From Misgurnus anguillicaudatus (Eukaryota > Chordata > Actinopteri > Cypriniformes > Cobitidae): a DNA stretch of 64,000 bases. Under the pieces are notes generated by a model. The model worked only from the letters and a program-made list of their open reading frames with translations. It did not search any database and was not told the origin of the DNA. A program made the position numbers and the translations under genes. Where the stretch lies: the NCBI RefSeq assembly GCF_027580225.2, contig NC_073358.2, positions 27,988,501 through 28,052,500 of the forward strand, given 5' to 3'. This document shows positions 28,201 through 64,000 of the stretch, in pieces; positions within the stretch are counted from its first letter, which is position 1, and each line of letters begins with the position of its first letter.

Positions 28201-31200
28201 GTGAGGCGGCTGGTTATGATGTTCATGTGCAACAATGTGTGTAATGAAAGCTACTTATTTTAAACTCAAAATAGTTCAAGTTTATAGTATAACTATTGTT
28301 TAACGTATTTTATGCTTATTTTATACTTATGTATGCAAATCAAAAATACTGCGATGAAATTGAACCATGCTTTTACTTTAGTAAAGTTTAGTAACCATAT
28401 TTCTTAATAAAGTTAACATTTGTACAGCCACAGTATTACTACAAATAAGTCAGTGTGGTTAAACTATGATTAGTGTAGTAAAAGGTGTTTATTTTCATAA
28501 GGGTTTATAGTAAGGTATAAATCTAAGACAGAAACATAAAAAGAAATACATAAAAAAGACACATGCATGACACAGTACTACAGCCATGGTACTTTATTTT
28601 CACAACATCAACCGAATATTACGAGACAATGAAAGATAACTTTAATTAGGGTTAAACATTTGAATTCTTACACTTAAAAGCTGAGGGCGCGTCTCCGCTG
28701 CTGCGTCTGGCTGCCATATTTACATCACCACAAAGCTCCTCCCTCCCGCACGCAATGGGTTGTGGGCAATATTAGCCGTTAGAGTGTGGATCGATCTGCA
28801 CTTCGAAATCTAACCAGAAATAGTAGACCATCCGGGTATCTTTGGGATACTCATTTCAACATACTACGTTTGGGACGTACTAATTCTAGTTTCGAATACT
28901 ATTTAGGACGGATAGTATGCGAATTGGGACTCAGCATTTGTTTGTATTCTTGCAATTGGCAAAGGCGGATTATCGCCACCAACTGGGCTGGAGTGTCTAT
29001 TTTTCAAGCTCTCAACGGAAGAATGTACGAGTGTGAGGCGTTTGGAAAAATAGGTCCACAAGTTTACAACGAATGCTAAAACACCTGTTGGAAAGCATCT
29101 TTTGCAGAGATTTTTGTGTGAGCATATCAGTGAACAACCCTGACCAGTCGGTGAGTTTCATGTCTTTGTAAACGAAAGTTTAATTCATTTTAGGAAGGAT
29201 TGTTCCAGTGCACCTGTACACCCATTGTAGAGGTGGGAGATGATGGAACAAACACCCGAAAATTCTCGGGACAGCATCAGACATCAATGTCCAAATTTCA
29301 GTCTAAACCGTTCTATTTCATCATAAACAATCTGAAAACCGGGCTTTAAGTGTAAAATACCGAACTTGTCCTTTAAAGGTGTTAATCGCACACAAAAGTA
29401 AAATAATCTACAGTCCTTTATTTGACCTTAAACTGTTCCAAAACTGTGTGACTGTGTAACACAAAAGGATACATTAAGGGGGCATGCACACCAAGAGTTT
29501 AAATGCGGCTGAAAATGGCAGGCAGGCGCTGACTGTAGGCGATTGCCAGCTTTTTTCAGCTTAACATTTTTCAATTCTCTACGCTCAACGCTGAAAAACT
29601 GCGGAGTACCTGCGCTCAGCACAGACCTGCCAGCTGTTGGCTTTTTTGAAAAACGCCACACTTCTATTGAAAACAACTGAAGACATACGCCAGCTGCCAG
29701 CGTAAATGCTTTAGTGTCCACGCTACCTTATGGAAAACTGACACTGCTTTTTGTCCATACAATAAAAGTGAATGGGAACTGAAGCTGTCAGACCCCAAAA
29801 TTGAGCCTATCATCTCCGATTGTGTTACACAAAAGAAATAAAGTCCTACTCATTTTAAAACAATAGTTAAAAATAAAATGTTAATTTAAGCTGATCTATT
29901 CCTTAACAATGTTTCAGACAACACAAACCGTGGCATTAGCAGCAGCTCTGTTCATTGGACTGACACCACTTCCTCTAGACATCATGCCTCTTCTAGATCC
30001 CCTTTGTCCCCTCAAACCTCTCACCCTGCCAGGCCCTTGGGATAAATCTCAATCAGCAACTTTGTTTATATGTTTATCTTTATAGTTTAGAAACAGATGA
30101 GAGCTTGCCTTGGTACTGCTGTGCTCCCCTGCGTCCCCTCTGCTGCTGTGGAGTCTGGTTGAGCTTTTTCAACACAGCTGCGCGTTTACTCCTAGCTCTG
30201 TTGGAACCTCTGCCGGCTTTTTGCTCTTGCTTATTTAGCTTTATGATGTCATCTGCAAAAAAAGACAGTAACAGAATGTTGCTCATATGTTTTTGTAAAA
30301 ATCTTTATCAAAGAATGTGTTAGATTATGACAAAATGAGTGAGGAAAATAAGTATTTAAACCCTGCTATTTTGCAAGTTCTCCCACTTAGAAATCATGGA
30401 GGGGTGTGAAATTGTCATTGTAGGGTCATTGTCATGTTGGAAGACCCAGCCTCGACCCATCTTCAATGCTCTAACTGAGGGAAGGAGGTTGTTCCCCAAA
30501 ATCTCGCAATTCTTGGTCCCGATCATCTTCTCCTTAATACAGTGCAGTCGCCCTGTCCCATGTGCAGAAAAACACCCCCAAAGCATGATGCTAACACCCC
30601 AATGCTTCACAGTAGGGATGGTGTTCTTGGGATGGTACTCATCATTCTTCTTCCTCCAAACACGTTTAGTGGAATTATGACCAAAAAGGTCTATTTTGGT
30701 CTCATCTGACCACATGACTATCTTCCATGATTCCTCTGGATCATCCAAATGGTCATTGGCAATCTTAAGACGGGCCTGGACATGTGCTGGTTTAAGCAGG
30801 GGAACCTTCCGTGCCATGCATGATTTCATACCATGACGTCTTAGTAGGTCCCAGGTCTTTTCAGGTCATTGACCAGCTCCTCCCGTGTAGTTTTGTGGAC
30901 CTTTTTTCACCAAGCTGCTTGGCAATTTCCCTGTAGCCCTTTCCAGCCTTGTGTAGGTGTACAGTTTTGTCTCTAGTGTCTTTGGACAGCTCTTTGGTCT
31001 TGGCCATGTTAGTAGTTGGATTCTTACTGATTGTATGGGGTGGACAGGTGTCTTTATGCAGGGACTTCAAACAGGTGCATCTAATTTAGGATAATAAATT
31101 AAGTGGAGGTGGACATTTTAAAGGCAGACTAACAGGTCTTTGACGGTCAGAATTCTAGTTGATAGATAGATTTTCCTCACTGTATATAGATATAATTGCT

Positions 31201-31936
31201 TTTTTGGACTGAGGGAGAAAAGAACTGGGCAGTACTTTGCACCCAGCAGTATTTTATGGCTCCTCATGTCTGTGTTTATTTGTTTATCTGTTGAGTGGGT
31301 GGGTTTACTATTTAAAGCCACTTTCTTTGTGAGAGTTCTGCATGGAGCTTTGATGGTCAAACATCATTGTATGCTGTATTCAAACAGCTTTCTCCCACTG
31401 ATACTTCATCACATGGAGATGGATGGATGGATAGCGTGAGCCATCTACCCACATATCATTGCAGTATACTTTATGTAATATTATAGATGTGTTCTATAAT
31501 TTTACCATAGTAAACTACTATACCACATTACTTACTATAGTTTATCAACACAATACAGCTATTACAACAGAATTCTATAGTAAACAAAGTGAAGAAATTA
31601 CTATATGCTAGTATTCTGTTTATTGCGGTTTACTATAGTAATCATATTCACTATCACATATTTGGATTTCATTCCCTTCATTGTCCTGCAAGCTAAATTT
31701 TGATCTATGCATAAGCACGTTGGCGTTGCTTTGACAGCTGCTGAATCTATCTGACAGCTGACCACTGCTGCTAGCACTGTACGTAACTCTCATATCCGGT
31801 CAAATCATTAAAATAAGAACAATACAATGTTGACTTGCGATCACTTACCTAAAGACAAGTCGATTTTGTCCGCGCTTGAAGTTTGAGACTCTTGCATTTG
31901 TCCCGTAATCTCCATTTGTACTTCATTATCCCCCAT
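24962..31936 (-). CDS. UIF/FYTTD1-like UAP56-interacting mRNA export adaptor (9 coding exons, 340 aa)
   Basis: Exons in transcript order: 31936-31849, 30252-30109, 30035-29929, 27591-27506, 26056-25999, 25870-25818, 25715-25644, 25570-25441, 25246-24962. All junctions are in phase and total 1,023 nt, 340 codons plus stop. The N-terminus carries a UAP56-binding motif, DKIDLSLDDIIKLN, as in UIF and ALYREF. Later blocks align with UIF in order: [35 protein letters not shown]-rich stretches lie between them and form the C-terminus, consistent with RNA binding and arginine methylation. UIF loads onto spliced mRNA through the helicase UAP56 and hands it to NXF1 in the nucleus. The C-terminus is much richer in RG than human FYTTD1. 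Start choice: first ATG after an in-frame TAA. The neighbour is lrch2, so it may correspond to the LUZP4 position in human rather than to FYTTD1 itself; hence no symbol. Confidence 0.85.
25062..25165 (-). repeat. 33-bp in-frame tandem repeat coding for [10 protein letters not shown] units
   Basis: A 33-bp unit containing GTGCAATGTTTCCTCTGCC (plus strand) occurs three times with few changes, each coding 11 residues. The length is a multiple of three, so copy-number change would alter the protein without shifting the frame. Confidence 0.85.
25441..27591 (-). CDS. UIF-like exons 4-8
   Basis: 27591-27506 encodes [14 protein letters not shown] and an RGRGRGRG run. 26056-25999 gives [15 protein letters not shown]. 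25870-25818 gives [17 protein letters not shown]. 25715-25644 gives [16 protein letters not shown]. 25570-25441 gives [11 protein letters not shown] and [16 protein letters not shown]. Donors are at 27505, 25998, 25817, 25643 and 25440. The acceptor at 25716 (CAATCAAG) has a poor pyrimidine tract and is the least certain boundary. Confidence 0.78.
26701..27349. mobile_element. hAT-type MITE in an intron of the UIF-like gene
   Basis: The ends TAAAGCTAGGCCGCACCA and GTGGTGTGTACCGGGCTTTA are inverted with a few mismatches. The interior has no coding content. Confidence 0.65.
27666..29383. mobile_element. 1.7-kb fold-back element in UIF-like intron 3
   Basis: Arms of about 280 bp start with ACAAGTTCTGTATTCTACAC and end with its inverse near 29383. 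They pair through AACAATCCTTCCTAAAATGC and GCATCTTTTGCAG-like sequence. A single arm of the same element is at 61770-61887. Confidence 0.8.
28018..28936. mobile_element. hAT-like MITE nested inside the fold-back element
   Basis: The termini CTGAGTCCCAATTCGC and GCGAATTGGGACTCAG are perfect inverse copies. It sits between the two arms of 27666-29383, so it is the younger insertion. Confidence 0.8.
29400..29928. other. intronic stretch without recognised gene
   Basis: Intron sequence of the UIF-like gene. A GC-richer block at 29470-29730 looks like another interspersed element, but no clear ends were found. Confidence 0.4.
29929..31936 (-). CDS. UIF-like exons 1-3 with UAP56-binding motif
   Basis: Exon 31936-31849 starts [13 protein letters not shown] and ends in DKIDLSL plus one base. 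Exon 30252-30109 completes [12 protein letters not shown] and continues into a basic [10 protein letters not shown] segment. Exon 30035-29929 gives [10 protein letters not shown] and [12 protein letters not shown]. The intron between the last two is 73 bp (30036-30108). It is best read as GC-AG: donor CAAG|GCAAGC, acceptor ATCCCAAG. A weaker alternative, GTACCA donor with acceptor at 30025/30026, also keeps frame and drops six codons. Confidence 0.8.
30333..31184 (-). mobile_element. internally deleted Tc1-like transposon with transposase remnants
   Basis: The ends AGTGAGGAAAATA..GTATTT and TTTTCCTCACTGTA are inverted. On the minus strand an N-terminal HTH piece ([16 protein letters not shown], from 31014) and a catalytic piece (30829-30356) remain. 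The catalytic piece holds [23 protein letters not shown] with the first Asp, and VFQHDND with the second. The C-terminal third with the last catalytic residue is deleted. It lies in intron 1 of the UIF-like gene. Confidence 0.88.
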
Positions 31937-32923
31937 TTCTTCTTCCAACGTCGCGACGTAAAGTTATGCAAAAGTTTCACAGACGTATCAAAGATGTGCT
32001 CGCGGAAGCTTAAAAGTACCCCAAAACACTGAAACAAAAATGACGAAAGAAACTATGAAACGTTTTAAAATGTATCCGGGTAAAAACTAGTTTCTTGTGG
32101 TCTGACCAGTGTTGGTTTCGATTTGCTGGTGGTTGGTGTGACCCAGCCCAACTGTGAATTGAATTTGACGACCAGTGTGACAAGAGCCCAAAATAGCGCA
32201 AGGTACCTATAGGCAGGTCTTTCCGGTGTATGCGCTTTACTTCAGATAAAAATTGAATTATTTCTGTTTCAAACTTATAACACTTTGTTACCGAATTAAA
32301 GTGTTTTATAAATACTTATATACCCTGTGAAAATAGTAACGTGAATGGACGGTTTTCTAAAGGTCTTTTTTTAATTTCTTGTTTTTCTAAATTTTTCTAG
32401 ATATATGAATTTCCCCCAAAATCAAAACGTTGCGTGCCCAGTATTAATAACTCAGTTAATCCGCTAGGGTTCGCCTTTGAGCGCACTTATCCTGAACCAC
32501 AAATCAACCACACACTAAAAGCCTGGGCACCACATCAGATGGAAGACACGCCCAATAAGTAAAGACTCTCTTCTTTGATTCTCAAACACATTTAATAATA
32601 CCTAAAGTATACATACTGAAATTGTATTGTATAAACATTAAAAAACCTTCTTTAAAGTGATCTAACCAAAAGTAATAAAGTTTACATTGATAAAGAGCGA
32701 GTTTTCAAAACAAACGTTATTGATCTAATGATCTATTTTTTTTTAATTAAGCGAAAACACAAATAAGCTTTAAGTTTACCTGTCATACATTTTCGTTAAG
32801 CCTGTCCTCCGCCTCTCTCCAGTAGTAGCCCATCCCCTCCTCATCACATCTGTGTCCCTTGCGCATGCGCGGAACGACAGGCAGCCCCCTATTATTATCG
32901 TAAGAATAATTTCACTTATGAAA
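31937..32923. promoter_or_regulatory. bidirectional promoter between the UIF-like gene and lrch2
   Basis: The two genes start head-to-head with 987 bp between start codons. TTGCGCATGCGCGG at 32859-32872 contains the palindromic NRF1 consensus, 54 bp before the lrch2 ATG. ATGAAAATGGCGGCG at 32918-32932 matches the YY1 element and overlaps the lrch2 start. There is no TATA box in a convincing place. NRF1 and YY1 sites fit a broadly expressed TATA-less promoter. Confidence 0.6.
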
Positions 32924-61691
<28,768 letters not shown>

Positions 61692-61769
61692 GTATATACA
61701 CACACGGTTTTGTTCCTATACTATTTCAAAAAAGCAATGTTTTTCAAATCAAAGCATTCCTGTTTTGCT

Positions 61770-61890
61770 TAAAGGACAAGTTCTGTATTTTACACTTAAA
61801 GCCCTGTTTTCAGATTGTTTATGATAAAATAGAACGGTTTTGACTGAAATTTGGACATATGATGCTGGGCCAAGAATTTTCGGTTTCTGT
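61770..61890. mobile_element. single arm of the 27666-29383 fold-back family
   Basis: GGACAAGTTCTGTATTTTAC, CCCTGTTTTCAGATTG and AAATTTGGACATATGATGCT match the left arm at 27666-27775 almost base for base. It begins about 80 bp after lrch2 exon 7. Confidence 0.85.
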
Positions 61891-61892
61891 CT

Positions 61893-62305
61893 TACCCTGG
61901 ATTTCCACCGACTGCGGAGCGGCTGCAGATCGGCTGCGCTGCGTTACGGCTCCGCACTCGGCCGTCCGTCAATACCCACCGGATCCGTATTTGTTGCAGA
62001 GCGGCTGCATTCTGAAGTGACGAGGACCCGTGAGTTCTCGCAAATTCACATGAAGATCGCGCGATATCTAGTTCTGTCTCCGCCCATTATGACGTTGAAG
62101 TATGACGTTATAACAAACCAGCTGAGATCCCAACACGAGATCTCGTGAATTCAGGTATGATCACGCGATAAATTCATGGCTCCGCCCTGCGGAGCTGTCC
62201 GGCATCCGTCAAAAATAGAAGCTCTGCGTATTTGTGCCGGAGGGCTGCGGATGGCCGGAGCTGTGACGGATTCGGAACGCAGTCAGTGGAAATACACACA
62301 CGACT
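61893..62305. mobile_element. GC-rich MITE
   Basis: The ends TTTCCACCGACTGCGGAGCG and GGAACGCAGTCAGTGGAAA are inverted with few mismatches. The interior contains CGGCTGCG-rich arms and GATCGCGCGATAT-like short palindromes. Confidence 0.65.
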
Positions 62306-62847
62306 GATTCTCTTCCTCAATGGAACGTCAGAGCTTTGTTTTCCAGGGACCGAAACTAATCGTGACACTCCTGAAAATCCGGTTTATTTCAACCAATCAA
62401 AAGACGACTTTAGACATTCTCACAGGGTTTCCAGAAAAGTGCACAAAAAACATCAGACGTTCATCCAACAGTTTGTGGGCGTGACGTCTGAGGCTGAGAC
62501 TAGGTCGGAGGTGAACTTTTAGGAAAGTAGATCTCCAGGAACAGGGTTGGTGACCACCAGTCTAAAACAATGGTATCTTTAGCCACATTAGCTACAAGGT
62601 GCTACAAACACGTTAAGAAAAGCTTTTGGGTAAAATTAACCAGTCAACTAGTGGCTGTGGCCGGGGCTTTGTGATGTCACATTAACAAGAGAATCAAAAC
62701 ATTATGTCTAATGAGACTGTTTTGGTTTAATGGGGATAAAAAAGTAGGAAAGGGTGGGTGGATGTATGTATGGTTGCTGTGTTCCGACACTGCCAACAAA
62801 CATTTATGTCCAAACACAGTGGCAGCTCATGACTGCTCATCCGAGGG

Positions 62848-63176
62848 GCGCAAATTCAAAATATGTGTTCGGAGTGTCATGTTTGTTGCTCGTGTTTTTA
62901 AAATATGTGTTTGTTATGTCATGTGAACCATGTGCATCACGTGTTTCGTCAAAATAAGTGCCTGCTGCACACGCGTCTGATAAAAGAGATGCTCACGTTC
63001 ACAAAATACACGCAAGACACTCCCTTAACAGTATTATTCATAAGTTTATACGAGTTTCTGGCAAACGTCTCTTTTATCATAAACCCTTTAGACGCGTCTG
63101 CAGCACGCACTTATTTTGACGAAACACGTGATGCGCATAGGATCACTCGATGCGCAGAACACATATTTTGAAATTA
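62848..63176. mobile_element. fold-back MITE
   Basis: CACGTGTTTCGTCAAAATAA and GCACACGCGTCTGATAAAAG on the left pair with ACGCGTCTGCAGC and TTATTTTGACGAAACACGTG on the right. Outer TTCAAAATATGTGTTC pairs with GAACACATATTTTGAA. Confidence 0.85.
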
Positions 63177-63239
63177 CGAACCACACACATGATGGGTACA
63201 TACATGTTGTGACGAACTTCGCATCGAGCGCTCTCAAAA

Positions 63240-64000
63240 AAAGAAGTCACCGGCCCCACTGATCAAACACCTTGTAAAAGTAGGTTTTGCATAATATGTG
63301 CCCTTTAAAGCAGCATGCATGTGTGATGCTCTCATTGCTAGAAATACTTTAGTCTTCCACTAGAGGGAGCCACCTGATTGGTCCCCAGCTAACTGGTTGA
63401 CTTTATGTACCTTCGTTGGCTTTTTATATAGCATGTTGGTCGGTGAGCTCAGTGCACACTCGCTGTGCTGCTTATGCACAAGCAGGGAGAGATTTCAGTG
63501 AATGTGGCATGAGTCAGTGCATGAAGTAAACGACAGCAATTTCTTCATTTAATAGAATAAAACGAAACCGGCTGGTTGGTGGGTTTAAATACGGAAAAAC
63601 TATGGATGCATCATATGCATATTACAATGTAAAACAAGGAACTCTGTATAAAAGCATCAGCCAGATAAATAAACGCAATTGTAATTTTTCAAGTGCAGAC
63701 TAAAACCTATTTCTCCTAGATATGAACAATATGTTCCATGTGTAAGTTTGAAGTATAGCTTAGTGTTAACAGTGTTTCCTACAGACATGTCTAACCTAAA
63801 TATAAGGAATTGCATAGGCAGGTAAAACAAGCTTTTAAATACTTAACATGAAGACACTGAACTTCAACTCCAGAAATCAACATACAGATCATATATTTTT
63901 AGTACTTTATATGGCTATAAAACATCTCTTTATCTTTAAATAAAAATCCCATAAGCCAATATACTGAATGCTTTCAGTTTATGCTTGACATGCAGGATTT
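63240..64000. other. lrch2: lrch2 intron 7, right edge of window
   Basis: No exon matching the LRCH2 segment after RLSTTE and no clear transposon ends are visible. Confidence 0.4.

Noticed and set aside
30356..30829. 157-codon transposase frame as an active gene
   Set aside because: The C-terminal catalytic region is deleted and the N-terminal piece is in a separate frame.
62232..62522. 96-codon plus-strand frame after lrch2 exon 7 as a further LRCH2 exon
   Set aside because: It overlaps the end of a GC-rich MITE and shows no similarity to the LRCH2 segment expected after RLSTTE.

Overview
This is a stretch of vertebrate nuclear DNA, almost certainly from a teleost fish and probably a cyprinid. 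The genes are split into short exons by GT-AG introns, they encode vertebrate-type proteins, and the DNA between exons is packed with fish-type DNA transposons (hAT, Tc1/mariner, fold-back MITEs), tRNA-derived SINEs and decayed LINEs. There is no bacterial operon structure, CRISPR array or functional RNA gene. Most open reading frames longer than 60 codons lie in repeats; the real genes had to be assembled from exons by splice sites and reading phase.

Three host genes are present. (1) A U2SURP (SR140)-like U2 snRNP-associated splicing protein lies on the minus strand from a non-coding first exon near 24060 down to 6210. Nineteen coding exons are recognisable. They cover the N-terminus, RRM, SURP, CID and an LDG(A/V)P-repeat segment; the charged C-terminal tail lies beyond 6210, in or past the repeat block at 1-6115. 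(2) A UIF/FYTTD1-like mRNA-export adaptor lies on the minus strand from 31936 to 24962. Its nine coding exons join in frame to 340 codons plus stop, with a UAP56-binding motif at the N-terminus and an RG-rich C-terminus. (3) The 5' half of lrch2 (leucine-rich repeats and calponin homology) lies on the plus strand from 32924. Seven coding exons (324 codons) run to 61691 and the gene continues past the right edge. Genes 2 and 3 are head-to-head with about 1 kb between their start codons. All three act inside the cell: the first two in nuclear mRNA splicing and export, LRCH2 probably as a cytoskeletal or membrane-associated scaffold.

Layout. 1-6115: head-to-tail copies of one composite repeat, one copy split by an 848-bp hAT element with perfect 8-bp target duplications. 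6116-24060: U2SURP-like gene with introns full of MITEs, including nested ones (6327-7951 and 8131-9982) and a dead Tc1/mariner element (17095-18741). 24060-24961: intergenic, with one possible divergent first exon. 24962-31936: UIF-like gene, with a 1.7-kb fold-back element containing another element, and a deleted Tc1-like transposon. 31937-32923: bidirectional promoter with a consensus NRF1 palindrome and a YY1-like motif at the lrch2 start. 33162-53488: the 20-kb first intron of lrch2, containing LINE remnants, a 1.2-kb hAT element with perfect 8-bp target duplications, a microsatellite and a Myb/SANT-like ORF. 53489-64000: LRR exons of lrch2 interleaved with further repeats.

The pairing of a UIF-type gene with an LRCH gene recalls two human neighbourhoods, FYTTD1-LRCH3 and LUZP4-LRCH2. 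The window may therefore hold the fish form of an ancient duplicated gene pair.
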